In this document: one piece after another, positions 8,480 through 17,148 of the stretch
How the letters are laid out: each line of letters begins with the position of its first letter
Numbering within the stretch: the first letter of the stretch is position 1
Notes under the pieces: generated by a model
Database searches by the model: none
What the model saw: the letters and a program-made list of their open reading frames with translations, nothing else
Told to the model about the DNA's origin: nothing
Made by a program: the position numbers and the translations under genes
From: Gottfriedia luciferensis
GTDB lineage: Bacteria > Bacillota > Bacilli > Bacillales > Bacillaceae_G
Assembly (NCBI RefSeq): GCF_001712755.1
Contig: NZ_MDKC01000006.1
Coordinates: 1-64,000 of the forward strand
Direction of reading: 5' to 3'
DNA: 64,000 bases

Positions 8480-8507
8480 TGTAAAAAACTTGTAAAAAGA
8501 GTGTAGT
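8480..8507 (+). promoter_or_regulatory. Putative WalR (YycF) binding site, three 11-bp-spaced repeats
   Basis: TGTAAA, five bases, TGTAAA, five bases, TGTAGT. This fits the known TGTWAH-N5-TGTWAH WalR box with a third repeat in register. It lies 72 bases before a secreted peptidoglycan hydrolase, the typical WalR target class. A promoter-like TTGTTA and ATATAA pair with 17-base spacing lies just downstream (about 8523-8551). Confidence 0.65.
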
Positions 8508-8578
8508 CTAATTTGCATTAAATTGTTACATTTCTAAGTTAACATATATAAGTATATGTCAAGCTTAGGGAGAAAACG

Positions 8579-9739
8579 ATGAAACGAATTATTAATAAAC
8601 TAATATTAGTAGCTGCAAGTTTATCACTCACTTTACTTCCAAAAGGTGTACTTGCAGAGACTTTACCAAATACAAAGATTAAGAGTATTCAAGATAAACG
8701 AGTAAAAGTTCAAAAAGAAGCGCAAAAAGCGAAAAATGAGATGGATCAATTAAAAGATCAGCAAAAATTGTTAGTAAACTCTTTAGATTCAATTAACTTA
8801 TCCATTGAGAATGCAAAAATAAAGATGAGCCAAAAAGAGGCAGAAATAATAAATGGTAAAAAAGTAATAGAAGAATTACAAGCTGAAATAGAAGGATTTC
8901 AAAAACGGTTAGATCAGCGTCAAGTAATTATAAATAATCGTTTAATTACAATACAAAAATCGGGTGGAAATAACTCATATTTAAATGTTATTTTTGATGC
9001 AAAAAGTTTTGGTGATTTAGTTCAGCGAATAAATGCTATTGGTAAATTTATGAATGCAGATCAAGACATTGTTAAGGACCAACGGAACGATTTAGAAAAA
9101 GTTGAATTAAAAAAGAAAGACTTAATGTTAACTCAAAATAAGTTAGAAAATGATAAAAAAGATCTTCAAAATATAGAACTTACACTTGTTAATCAAGAAA
9201 CTCAAATGAAGGCAATATTAAGCAAACTTAAGGATGATGTAAATGAAAAGGAACAAGATATTTTGAGTTTAGAAGAACAGGAAAACCTATTAAAAGATCA
9301 GGAAAAAGCAATAAAAGCCGCTTCAAGTATTACAGGTGGTGATTTTACTCGACCAGCGGAAGGATATGTATCTTCAGGTTTCGGATATCGTTCATTTGAT
9401 CATGAAACGCATTTTGGCGTAGATATTGCAAAAAATGGAAGCACACCGATTGTCTCAGTAGCAAATGGCGTTGTCATACGAGCTTACCATTCATCTAGTT
9501 ATGGTAATGTTGTCTTTATTACACATAATATCAATGGAAAAGTATTTACATCAGTTTATGCTCACATGCAAAAGTATCAAGTCTCAACAGGGCAAACTGT
9601 TTCAAAAGGACAAAAAATTGGAACGATGGGAAATACTGGGCATTCTTTTGGACAACATCTTCACTTTGAATTACATGATGGACAATGGAATGAAGCAAAA
9701 TCAAACGCTGTAAATCCAGCGAAGTATATTAAGTTTTAG
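8579..9739 (+). CDS. Secreted M23 peptidoglycan endopeptidase with N-terminal coiled coil
   Basis: 386 residues. The signal peptide ends near GVLAET (about residue 27). A long charged coiled coil runs from about 35 to 250 and resembles EnvC/CwlO-type regulators. A LytM/M23 domain occupies about 265-386. Zinc ligands are visible as H278 and D282 in HFGVD and the HLH motif at 360-362, so the domain should be catalytically competent. It cleaves stem-peptide cross-bridges outside the membrane. The coiled coil may dock to a membrane partner such as FtsEX; this is an analogy. The ATG follows AGGGAG. The WalR-type repeats upstream suggest cell-wall-stress or growth control. Confidence 0.88.
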   Translation: MKRIINKLILVAASLSLTLLPKGVLAETLPNTKIKSIQDKRVKVQKEAQKAKNEMDQLKDQQKLLVNSLDSINLSIENAKIKMSQKEAEIINGKKVIEELQAEIEGFQKRLDQRQVIINNRLITIQKSGGNNSYLNVIFDAKSFGDLVQRINAIGKFMNADQDIVKDQRNDLEKVELKKKDLMLTQNKLENDKKDLQNIELTLVNQETQMKAILSKLKDDVNEKEQDILSLEEQENLLKDQEKAIKAASSITGGDFTRPAEGYVSSGFGYRSFDHETHFGVDIAKNGSTPIVSVANGVVIRAYHSSSYGNVVFITHNINGKVFTSVYAHMQKYQVSTGQTVSKGQKIGTMGNTGHSFGQHLHFELHDGQWNEAKSNAVNPAKYIKF

Positions 9740-9888
9740 GATTTTATAAAACTATTCCTCCACACACATAAATTTTCATACATCTGCTGGAATAGAAGAT
9801 ATGGTGTAAATCCAAATGAAATTAATGCAGGAAGAAGTAGGAATCGATATTCGTAACCAAACTTCTTATGAAATATATTATGAATCTA

Positions 9889-9920
9889 AATAGCCGAGTT
9901 GATTCTCGGCTATTTTTTAT
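9889..9920 (+). terminator. Terminator downstream of the M23 gene
   Basis: Perfect stem AATAGCCGAG / CTCGGCTATT with loop TTGATT and a T tail. It lies 150 bases after the M23 stop. The gap between holds no supported gene. Confidence 0.85.
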
Positions 9921-10108
9921 ATTTTTTCAATTATTTGATCCAGCAATGTGTTGTTCACCATTTTTTGTGGGACAAGTGTCGGTGAGGAGGGAGGGATCAT
10001 TAACTTCCATTTTAGTTTCTTGCAGTATTGTTTTATAAGAAAAAATTACAAAATAAAATATATATTTGTTTAAACACTTCTGAGCAATAAATATTAGGAG
10101 GAAAAAAT

Positions 10109-10198
10109 TTGCTTGCAGTCTTACCGGCTTTAATAATAATTTTTGTAATTTCTATTATTGTTTATTTTATTTTCAAAATAGTTAGAGGTATTAAATGA
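10109..10198 (+). CDS. Very small membrane peptide (29 aa)
   Basis: TTG-start frame with a strong AGGAGG six bases ahead. The product is one hydrophobic helix (LPALIIIFVISIIVYFIF) with a basic end KIVRGIK. Nothing else in the 500-base gap explains the ribosome site. No family is recognised. It could be a regulatory membrane peptide or the relic of a larger gene at the head of the decayed sulfur locus. Confidence 0.45.
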   Translation: MLAVLPALIIIFVISIIVYFIFKIVRGIK

Positions 10199-10244
10199 AA
10201 TTCTCAAGATGCTACAACCGGACTTTATATAATGGAGGATAATA

Positions 10245-10354
10245 ATGAATGAAAAATAATTATAGTAGAAGGAGTATAAGGCGGTGCTTCTGTAGACGCT
10301 CGTCTATGTAGGCTTAAGGAGCAAAATCATTTTATATTAAAAACAAATTATTGA
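10245..10354 (+). pseudogene. Remnant of a CoA-disulfide reductase-type flavoprotein N-terminus
   Basis: After a short out-of-frame ATG, the frame from 10253 reads KIIIVEGV, a stop, then GGASVDARLCRLKEQ. This matches the FAD-binding opening of CoA-disulfide/persulfide reductases (usually IIIVGGVAGGASAAARLRRL) as I know the family. It carries a frameshift at the start and a nonsense codon, and lacks everything after about 35 residues. It lies just upstream of a CsoR/CstR-type promoter and a truncated rhodanese gene, the usual companions of such reductases. Confidence 0.6.
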
Positions 10355-10379
10355 CGATATACCCCACAGGGTATATAAT
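10351..10379 (+). promoter_or_regulatory. Sigma-A promoter overlapped by a CsoR/CstR-type operator
   Basis: TTGACG and TATAAT are separated by exactly 17 bases. Between and over them lies a perfect 8-4-8 inverted repeat at 10357-10376, with arms ATATACCC and GGGTATAT around CACA. This is the form of operator bound by CsoR-family repressors (copper CsoR or persulfide CstR). The rhodanese and CoA-disulfide reductase remnants favour the persulfide type. No regulator gene of this family is in the window. Confidence 0.75.
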
Positions 10380-10421
10380 CACTTTTGTAACATAATATTT
10401 TTTAGTAAGTGAGGTATCAAA

Positions 10422-10622
10422 TTGTTTTTAATTTTAACATTGATAATTGGTTTGAGCTTAAGAAAACTATATATTAGGTACTTTCCAATACGTGATATTA
10501 AATGTGTGGATTCATCATCTATAACAAGTGAAATATCAACAACTCAAATTATAGATGTAAGAGATTATAATGAGTCCAATAAAATGCCTATTATAAATGC
10601 TTTGAATATTCCTATAGGCTAA
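10422..10622 (+). pseudogene. Truncated membrane-anchored rhodanese-like protein
   Basis: TTG start with GTGAGG ahead. One N-terminal membrane anchor (about 1-18), then KCVDSSSI and QIIDVRDYNESNKMPI...NALNIPIG, the first half of a rhodanese domain. Related Bacillus proteins as I know them run to about 120 residues and include the active-site Cys; this frame stops at 66 and lacks it. It is therefore a remnant that cannot transfer sulfur. It sits directly behind the CsoR/CstR-type promoter. Confidence 0.65.
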
Positions 10623-10683
10623 ATATGAAGAGGATAATGATATTTTTAAATTTTGGATTAGAAAGGGAAAATAAAATAAAGTA

Positions 10684-10714
10684 AAAGGCGCACGGCTAAT
10701 TGTGCCTTTCTTTA
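10684..10714 (+). terminator. Terminator of the decayed sulfur locus
   Basis: AAAGGCGCAC pairs with TTGTGCCTTT around a short loop (one bulge), followed by a T-rich tail. It lies 60 bases after the truncated rhodanese. Confidence 0.65.
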
Positions 10715-10781
10715 TATAAAAAAATTATTCGAAGAGCAAAAGAGAATTGTAAAACACCTTACTTAAAATAGAGGTATAAGC

Positions 10782-11171
10782 ATGGATAATACATTAAAAA
10801 AACAGAAAGAAACAACTGATTCTAAATATATACAACAACATTTGGCAAATGAAAGAACATATCTTGCATGGGTAAGAACATGTATAACAATTATGGGAGT
10901 AGGTTTCTTAATTACTAATCTCCATTTTGCTACTCTATCTTCTAGTGCAATTTTAGGGGATACACTATCAAAGATAATTGGTTTATCATCAATTATAGTT
11001 GGAATTTTTGCTTTAATAATATCAACTATTAGTTATTTTATAAAAGGAAATGATATTAATAATCAAACATATAGATCTTCAAGGATACTCGTGTTTTATT
11101 TATCGATTTCATTAGTGCTTATTTTTCTAATTTTTGGAGTTTATTATATAGATGTTTGGGGAATTTTTTAA
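10782..11171 (+). CDS. DUF202-family membrane protein (YidH-like)
   Basis: 129 residues. A hydrophilic N-terminus leads into the conserved QHLANERTYLAWVRT motif of the DUF202 family. Three membrane segments follow (about 33-55, 63-85, 104-126). The biochemical role of the family is not established. The start ATG follows AGAGG. It is monocistronic, bounded by terminators, between the decayed sulfur locus and a peroxiredoxin gene. Confidence 0.8.
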   Translation: MDNTLKKQKETTDSKYIQQHLANERTYLAWVRTCITIMGVGFLITNLHFATLSSSAILGDTLSKIIGLSSIIVGIFALIISTISYFIKGNDINNQTYRSSRILVFYLSISLVLIFLIFGVYYIDVWGIF

Positions 11172-11195
11172 ATTCCTAATTATTATTAAGGTATA

Positions 11196-11227
11196 AAAAT
11201 GATCCTCAATTTGAGGGTCATTTTTTT
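11196..11227 (+). terminator. Terminator of the DUF202 gene
   Basis: Stem AAAATGATCCTCA / TGAGGGTCATTTT (one G-T pair) with a short loop and a T run. Confidence 0.8.
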
Positions 11228-11433
11228 ATAGCTTTAAATATCTCAATATAAAGTAACACACCAAAACTTTATAGGGCATTTAAAGTTAGTAGCATTAAAT
11301 GAACCATTATGAATATGATTAGAGATGATAGTATTCCTTAAAAAATAAAAAAAGAATAGTTATTGTAATCTATTAAGAAATAATAAGTAGCTTTGAGTAC
11401 CACAAAGATAGTTCTTAAAATGGAGGTACAGTA

Positions 11434-12096
11434 ATGGAGCAAAATGAGCTTTATACAAAACCATTCATAGGTGATCTGTTTCCTGAATTAAAAGTTCAAA
11501 CTACTCTTGGTGAATTAGTTCTTCCAACAGGTTTTCAAGGACATTGGTATGTATTATTTAGTCATCCAGGTGATTTTACTCCAGTTTGTACAACAGAATT
11601 TGTAGCATTTCAAAAAATGATGCCTGAATTTATGAAGTTGAATACTTATTTAATAGGATTATCTGTTGAGCAAGTTTACTCCCATATAAAATGGATTGAA
11701 TGGATAAAGCAAAATCTTAATGTAGAAATAACTTTTCCAATCATAGCAGATAGCCTTGGCAAAATAGCTTCTAGATTAGGGATGATTCATCCGACGATTG
11801 GCACAAAAACTGTTCGAAGTGTTTTTATTGTTGATTCGACAGGAAAAATACGGTTAATATTGACATATCCAGATAATGTTGGACGCAATATCCATGAAAT
11901 TATAAGAGCTGTAAAAGCATTGCAAATAGCAGATGCAAATAAAGCAGGGACACCAGCAAACTGGCCAGAAAATGAACTTGTAGGTGAACGATTAATTATG
12001 CCGCCACCAAATACAATTCAGGATGCAAATAAACGTATGGAACAATCAAAAGAAGGACAGATTCAATGCTATGATTGGTGGTTTTGTTCAAAGTAA
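11434..12096 (+). CDS. Peroxiredoxin, Prx6/1-Cys type
   Basis: 220-residue thiol peroxidase that reduces hydrogen peroxide and organic peroxides in the cytosol. The active-site stretch [13 protein letters not shown] places the peroxidatic cysteine at C52. The C-terminal extension ([19 protein letters not shown]) is the dimer-arm region typical of the Prx6 group. The tail [11 protein letters not shown] carries two further cysteines that could act as resolving or metal-binding residues. The ATG follows TGGAGG. The gene is monocistronic with a terminator 110 bases downstream. Confidence 0.9.
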   Translation: MEQNELYTKPFIGDLFPELKVQTTLGELVLPTGFQGHWYVLFSHPGDFTPVCTTEFVAFQKMMPEFMKLNTYLIGLSVEQVYSHIKWIEWIKQNLNVEITFPIIADSLGKIASRLGMIHPTIGTKTVRSVFIVDSTGKIRLILTYPDNVGRNIHEIIRAVKALQIADANKAGTPANWPENELVGERLIMPPPNTIQDANKRMEQSKEGQIQCYDWWFCSK

Positions 12097-12208
12097 TTTA
12101 ATAAAAGGAAAACAATCGATAATTATGAATCTTTCAAAGTTGTAAGCTAGTGTTGCAAAGGGGGAAAATCCATTTCAACTTTTAGTTTTTAATTAGAAAA
12201 TTCATAAA

Positions 12209-12242
12209 AGAAAAATGCCGCGGAAAATCGCAGCATTTTTTC
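12209..12242 (+). terminator. Terminator after the peroxiredoxin gene
   Basis: AAAAATGC(CGCG) pairs with CGC(A)GCATTTTT around GAAAAT, followed by a T tract; one bulged base. Confidence 0.7.
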
Positions 12243-12341
12243 TTGTCCAATTCGTTTTTCAACAACTTGAAATCCATGAAATCATTTGTTTGATTTCATT
12301 TTTTTTACTCAATTTTTTCAATCTCTTCAAAAGATGATCGT

Positions 12342-12797
12342 TTATTTTGTCAATTTTGTCATTGTGATAATTTGACCTTGATGAAGCATTTCATGACTAA
12401 TAGAGAAATGTACCATTTCGCCTACTGTTTTAAAATTAGCAATCTCGAATGGTGCAGCAGCCTCGTTTGTTTCATTAGCCACTTCAACTACACGTGCCAT
12501 TTGACTTTCAAGTTGTTCTTTTATTTCTTGTAATGTTGGTATTTCGCCTGTCCAGTTTGCCGGACTCGTACCATTTCCAAAGAGCTCCTTATAACGAGCC
12601 GAAAGTTGCATTTTTTCAGGGCTGCCCAAATGCATTCCCAATTCAGTGACCGTATAAATATGACCGAGTTGCCAACGAAGCGTGTTATTCAAACCATCTA
12701 ACTTTACATCTGCCATTTCCTCTGTAATGGCATCAAATTTCTTCAGTGTGCCCATGCGAACAAATTGAAATTGTTTGATTAGACTTTGTGATTGCAT
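12342..12797 (-). CDS. DinB-family four-helix protein
   Basis: 151 residues. The fold pattern and three histidines at expected positions (LGHIYTV near 46; SISHEMLHQGQI near 134 and 138) match DinB-like putative metal-dependent enzymes, which include bacillithiol and mycothiol transferases. The helix TLRWQLGHI is characteristic. The specific substrate is unknown; thiol transfer is possible but not shown. The ATG follows AAGGAGG. It stands alone on the minus strand, divergent from the CDF transporter gene. Confidence 0.8.
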   Translation of the reverse strand: MQSQSLIKQFQFVRMGTLKKFDAITEEMADVKLDGLNNTLRWQLGHIYTVTELGMHLGSPEKMQLSARYKELFGNGTSPANWTGEIPTLQEIKEQLESQMARVVEVANETNEAAAPFEIANFKTVGEMVHFSISHEMLHQGQIITMTKLTK

Positions 12798-13164
12798 AAG
12801 ATTATCCTCCTTATTTCCATCCGATAATTATACTTACGATGTAATGGAAGTGTCAAATAGACATTAAAAATATCCCCTTGTTAATTGATAGCTAAATGTA
12901 TGTTACTAAATAAGCCAGGTTAAGATTCAGCCTTTTATTTATGTATGATGTGAATCATTTCTATTTTTGTAAATCAAAAAGTAACTTAAGAATATCATTT
13001 TTTTATTGAAGTAACTGGGAGTTTAGTTCAATGAGGATCAAGGATGTATTTTATATGGTCAGTCTTTATTTGTTTATAATCATATGTTTACTATAAGTAA
13101 ATAAAAGTTGGTAAGAATAGAAAAATAAAATACTTTCTAAGATCTTAAAGAGGAGAGAAACTAA
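12798..13164. other. Divergent intergenic region, DinB / CDF
   Basis: 367 bases of AT-rich sequence holding the two divergent start regions. The plus-strand side has A/T stretches that could supply a promoter near 13070-13100, but no clear -35/-10 pair or palindromic metal-sensor operator stands out. No coding frame is supported. Confidence 0.4.
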
Positions 13165-14118
13165 GTGAATAATTATGATTATCACCACTTAAATCATGTT
13201 AAGGAGCAACTTAAATCAAAGAAAACATTATGGACTACCTTTTTTCTAACCATATTTTTTACGGTTGTTGAAATTGTTGGTGGAATCATTTCACATTCGT
13301 TAGCGCTTTTATCAGATTCTGCTCATATGTTATCTGATGTAATCGCTTTAGGATTAAGTATTACTGCTATCTATCTAGCAACGAAAAACCCAAATAAGAA
13401 ATATACTTATGGTTATCTTCGATTTGAAATAATAGCGTCTTTTCTAAATGGACTTGCCTTAATAATTATTTCGATTGGTATCTGTATTGAAGGGATCAAA
13501 CGGATTATCAATCCGACTGTAATTGATTTACGTATCATGTTAATCGTTTCATCGATTGGGTTACTAATAAATATTATTCTTACGTATATTCTAATTCGGA
13601 GCATGAAAGTAGAAAACAATTTGAATGTTAAAAGTGCACTTTGGCATTTTATTGGTGATTTATTAAACTCAATCGGTGTGATCATATCGGCAATATTAAT
13701 TTATTTTACAAATTATACAATTATAGATCCGATTATCAGTATGATCATTAGTGTTGTTATCATCATTGGTGGTATTAGAATTACACGTGAATCCTATCAA
13801 ATTTTAATGGAATCAGTTCCAAATAATTTTGATCTTGATTTAATACGTCAAGATATAAAACTAATCGAAGGAGTTGAAGATGTTCATGAAATGCATCTTT
13901 GGAGTATTACAACAGAACATTATTGTATAACAGCTCATGTTTTTTTAAGAAAAGATTGTCAATCCTTTCTTACCGTTTCATCTATCAATCACTTATTGAA
14001 AGAAAAATATGGGCTTGTACACGCAACAATTCAAGTTGAACACCCTTCGATTAATGAGCATGGACAATATGGAAAGGAATTTTTAGAACATAATAAATAT
14101 CTATCTCCTATAAAGTAG
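13165..14118 (+). CDS. Cation diffusion facilitator (CzcD-type) metal efflux transporter
   Basis: 317 residues with six predicted membrane segments and a cytosolic C-terminal domain. The two metal-site helices are visible: SDSAHMLSDVIALG and HFIGDLLNSIGVI. It exports divalent cations such as zinc, cobalt or manganese by proton exchange; specificity cannot be read. The C-terminal domain has VHEMHLWSITTEH, usual for CDF dimer metal sensing. The start is GTG with GGAGAG ahead. It is monocistronic with a perfect terminator 36 bases after the stop. Confidence 0.9.
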   Translation: MNNYDYHHLNHVKEQLKSKKTLWTTFFLTIFFTVVEIVGGIISHSLALLSDSAHMLSDVIALGLSITAIYLATKNPNKKYTYGYLRFEIIASFLNGLALIIISIGICIEGIKRIINPTVIDLRIMLIVSSIGLLINIILTYILIRSMKVENNLNVKSALWHFIGDLLNSIGVIISAILIYFTNYTIIDPIISMIISVVIIIGGIRITRESYQILMESVPNNFDLDLIRQDIKLIEGVEDVHEMHLWSITTEHYCITAHVFLRKDCQSFLTVSSINHLLKEKYGLVHATIQVEHPSINEHGQYGKEFLEHNKYLSPIK

Positions 14119-14153
14119 AGAGACTAAATAAGTTTAAATAGGAAAGTGATCAT

Positions 14154-14182
14154 AAAAAAGAGCCTTGATTGGCTCTTTTTTA
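14154..14182 (+). terminator. Terminator of the CDF transporter gene
   Basis: Perfect stem AAAAAAGAGCC / GGCTCTTTTTT with loop TTGATT. Confidence 0.9.
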
Positions 14183-14276
14183 ATGTAAAGTGTTCATTTG
14201 CATGGTATAACATATTTCTTTTAATGATTTTAGTTCTTTTATCAAAATAGGAGAAAATGATGTTTTGCCAGAATTT

Positions 14277-14699
14277 TTATTCTTCACTAATAAAAGGAGC
14301 AATTATTTTTTTTTCATTAGAAGATAACACGATATTCGTTGATGGTGTACCATATTGCATTGATTCATCAATAAATTGTTCTAAACTTTCTACAGAATGC
14401 GTTGCTAATTTGACAATATAGCTAATTTCACCAGCTACTCTGTAACACTCAAGTACATCTGGATGATTATTGCAAAAGTTAGCTAATGCTTTACAATCTG
14501 TTGATTTAAACAATATAAATGCAGAAATTTGACGGTTTATTTTTTTAGAGATACATGTGCATAGTATCCTTCAATAATTTGTTGGTCCTCTAATTTCCGT
14601 ACTCGCTCAATTACTGACGGAGAAGATAAGTGAACGGCTTCTGCTATATCCATACTCGATTGCATCAGCAAAGAATATTGGATAAATGACAAGTTGAGG
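14277..14699 (-). pseudogene. Frameshifted Lrp/AsnC-family regulator
   Basis: Read on the minus strand, one frame gives the helix-turn-helix part (SSMDIAEAVHLSSPSVIERV, then RKLEDQQIIEGYYAHVSLKK) and stops in an A-rich run. The next frame continues NRQISAFILFKS and runs to the end through the RAM/AsnC effector domain (FCNNHPDVLECYRVAGEISY). One missing A in the poly-A run at about 14540 would restore one protein of near-normal length. The first ten or so residues of the family are also not recognisable. Only the C-terminal half (14277-14513) remains an open frame. Confidence 0.75.
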
Positions 14700-14914
14700 A
14701 GCAAACAAAATTGCTTTTAAAAAGAGATACCGATTAAGACTATAAACTTTCATGTGCCCAAATATCTAATCGATTTATATATACCTATTAAATTTTTAAT
14801 TATATGTTTTGTGTTTGGATAAACTTATTTAAAATATTAAATTATTGTTCAATTCAGTATAAATGTGTGAGATACTAAAATTGTTAATGGAAATGATTGA
14901 GAGGACGCGAATCA

Positions 14915-15994
14915 ATGCAGTATCACTTTCCTGTTATTTTAATACCAGCTCTTAGTCCAGATGATCGATTGATCCATTTGGTTAAGGAATTGAAGTCTAA
15001 ATTTAATCCACATATTATAGTCGTTAACGATGGTAGCGATGCACAGTACAATGGAATTTTTCAGAACTTACGTCAATTAGACCGATGTACCGTTCTTGAG
15101 CACCCTCACAACCTAGGAAAAGGGATGGCGCTTAAGACAGGGATTTCATATTTTTTAAAAAATTTCTCGAATTCGATTGGTCTTGTGACAGCAGACTGTG
15201 ACGGACAGCATACACCGAAGGATATTGATCAAGTGGCAAGAGCTTTGATGGCATCGCCAGATAATTTAATCTTAGGAGTGCGAAATTTTTCTGAAGAAAA
15301 TATACCGTTCCGTAGTCGATTTGGAAACACACTAACTCGCTCAATTTTTAAATATCTAACAGGTTTGTCTATTACGGATACACAAACGGGCTTACGTGGA
15401 ATTCCCGTTTCATATATGAATTTTTTACTTAATTTATCTGGTGCGCGGTTTGAATATGAGTTGAATATGCTCCTGGGCTGTAAACAGCAGGGGATTGACA
15501 TCAAGGAGACAATGATTGAAACAATCTATTTAGATAAAAACAGCAGTTCACACTTTAATCCTCTTGTGGATTCTATTAAAATTTATTTTGTGTTCTTTAA
15601 GTTTTTATCATCATCTCTAATTTCTTTTGTCGTTGACTATGGGTTATTTGTGCTATTTATTTATTTATTAGAACATAGGATTGGCACAAGTGCAGCTGTG
15701 TTATGGGCTGGCATTATCTCACGTGTCATTTCATCAATCGTTAATTACATATTAAATGCAAAAACCGTTTTTAAACATTCTTCTGCAAGGTCTGTCGTAC
15801 GCTACTATATTTTATCAGGGATTCAAATGATCGTTTCAGCGTATGGTGTTACTTTCCTACAAGATGCCTTCCATGGCGGAGCGAGTATATTAAAAATTGT
15901 TGTGGACTTATTGCTTTCTTTCAGTAGTTTCAAAATTCAAAACGAGTGGGTATTTGAAAAAACAAAGAAACGTCAAAAAGTTAGCAAAACGTAA
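14915..15994 (+). CDS. Family 2 glycosyltransferase fused to a GtrA-like membrane domain
   Basis: 359 residues. The N-terminal GT-A fold (about 1-210) shows VVNDGS, the nucleotide-metal motif TADCDGQH, and HNLGKGMALKTG, typical of DPM1-like polyprenyl-phosphate glycosyltransferases. The C-terminal part (about 218-350) has four membrane helices of the GtrA/DPMS type. It likely makes or flips a lipid-linked sugar for wall polymer glycosylation. The ATG at 14915 follows GAGAGG; an upstream in-frame TTG lies before that site. A terminator precedes the PIG-L gene, so co-transcription is uncertain. Confidence 0.85.
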   Translation: MQYHFPVILIPALSPDDRLIHLVKELKSKFNPHIIVVNDGSDAQYNGIFQNLRQLDRCTVLEHPHNLGKGMALKTGISYFLKNFSNSIGLVTADCDGQHTPKDIDQVARALMASPDNLILGVRNFSEENIPFRSRFGNTLTRSIFKYLTGLSITDTQTGLRGIPVSYMNFLLNLSGARFEYELNMLLGCKQQGIDIKETMIETIYLDKNSSSHFNPLVDSIKIYFVFFKFLSSSLISFVVDYGLFVLFIYLLEHRIGTSAAVLWAGIISRVISSIVNYILNAKTVFKHSSARSVVRYYILSGIQMIVSAYGVTFLQDAFHGGASILKIVVDLLLSFSSFKIQNEWVFEKTKKRQKVSKT

Positions 15995-16033
15995 AATTAT
16001 TCAGAATCTATGATTAAAAATTTTTATGAATTA

Positions 16034-16064
16034 GGCGAATCAAGCTAAACGATTCGCTTATTTC
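16034..16064 (+). terminator. Terminator of the GT2-GtrA gene
   Basis: GCGAATC / GATTCGC stem (extended by weaker pairs) around AAGCTAAAC, followed by a T-rich tail. Confidence 0.7.
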
Positions 16065-16119
16065 TTTGGAAAAGTGCGCTGAATTAATGTTTCAAAGTCG
16101 AAAGAAAGGTAACAGTTAT

Positions 16120-16980
16120 ATGCTAAATAAATTCATTGGACGGATTTTGTTTGTGTTGTTCACTATTTTAATAATACTGACTGTCGGATTCGGGTTCGTA
16201 CATAACCTAATTTTAGATAAAAATGCAGTTGTGACAAATTCTCTGATTCCGAAAGATTCACCAAAACGAATGATGCTTATCTTTCCGCATCCAGATGACG
16301 AGATTACCGTTTCTGGAGAAGTTTTTCGTGAGATTCATGAAAAAAACGCCAAGGTAACGATGGTTGTTTTGACAGAAGGTGAAGCGGGTAAAACAGGTGG
16401 CGTAGTCTCGAAAGATGTCCTCGGAAAAGCACGCGAGAAAGAAGGAGAGCTTGCAGCAAAAAAGCTAGGTGTAACACCTGTTCAAGCAACTTTCCCAGAT
16501 GCCAAGCTTTCTGAAGTCAATCCAATCGAGTTGAAAAACTACATTTATCAACAAATAAAAAAATATAAACCTACGACGATTCTTACTTATGATGATGTTG
16601 TGGGATATTATGGGCACCCAGATCATATTTTTGCGGCAAAAATGGTTCGAGAAGTATTTCGTGAGCATAAGGACGATTCGTCTTTTTCTGCTAAAAGATT
16701 ATACATGGTAACACTACCCCCGAAAGTCTGGGATGGTCTTTCGAAGTTTGGAAAGAAACTTCGGGAAAAATATCCACTTAGGGAGAATCAAAGGCCACCG
16801 ACACCAACTAATGCTGTAATTGTTAAAGTCTATGGTAAGCAAATAGATGAGTTAGCAAAGGGATACAAAACGCAACAGCAGGCTGTAGATGCATTGCTTC
16901 CAGGGCATCGGCAGATTCCTTATTGGATTTATTTTAAGGTGCTAGATAGGGAGTATTTTTATTTAGCTGAAGAAAATTAA
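16120..16980 (+). CDS. Membrane-anchored PIG-L family deacetylase
   Basis: 286 residues. One N-terminal anchor (about 7-30) is followed by an extracytoplasmic LmbE/PIG-L domain. The zinc motif HPDDE lies at 57-61 and the second motif HPDH at 166-169, so the catalytic site is intact. The family removes acetyl groups from N-acetylglucosaminyl compounds; as an anchored outer-face enzyme it may act on wall polymer or the product of the neighbouring glycosyltransferase (inference). The start at 16120 was preferred because AAAGG precedes it and it opens directly on the anchor; a longer TTG frame from 16066 overlaps the preceding terminator. Confidence 0.82.
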   Translation: MLNKFIGRILFVLFTILIILTVGFGFVHNLILDKNAVVTNSLIPKDSPKRMMLIFPHPDDEITVSGEVFREIHEKNAKVTMVVLTEGEAGKTGGVVSKDVLGKAREKEGELAAKKLGVTPVQATFPDAKLSEVNPIELKNYIYQQIKKYKPTTILTYDDVVGYYGHPDHIFAAKMVREVFREHKDDSSFSAKRLYMVTLPPKVWDGLSKFGKKLREKYPLRENQRPPTPTNAVIVKVYGKQIDELAKGYKTQQQAVDALLPGHRQIPYWIYFKVLDREYFYLAEEN

Positions 16981-17034
16981 TGCTTTGGATTGTGTTGTTT
17001 GTATAGTTGACGTGAATGATTTTTGTTGTTTAGT

Positions 17035-17068
17035 AAAGCTCCCAAAGTTGATTTCGGGAGCTTTTTTT
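17035..17068 (+). terminator. Terminator of the PIG-L gene
   Basis: AAAGCTCCC / GGGAGCTTT stem around an 12-base loop followed by a T run. Confidence 0.85.
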
Positions 17069-17148
17069 ATGATTTGAGAGTTATATCCGTTTAAAATCGA
17101 ACAATTATACAAATATTATTTACTTACGTTTTTCTAAATTTATTAGGA

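Noticed and set aside
9790-9888. Small spore-protein-like frame between the M23 gene and its terminator
   Set aside because: The frame has no ribosome site, needs several frames to read, and similarity to SASP sequences was only superficial.
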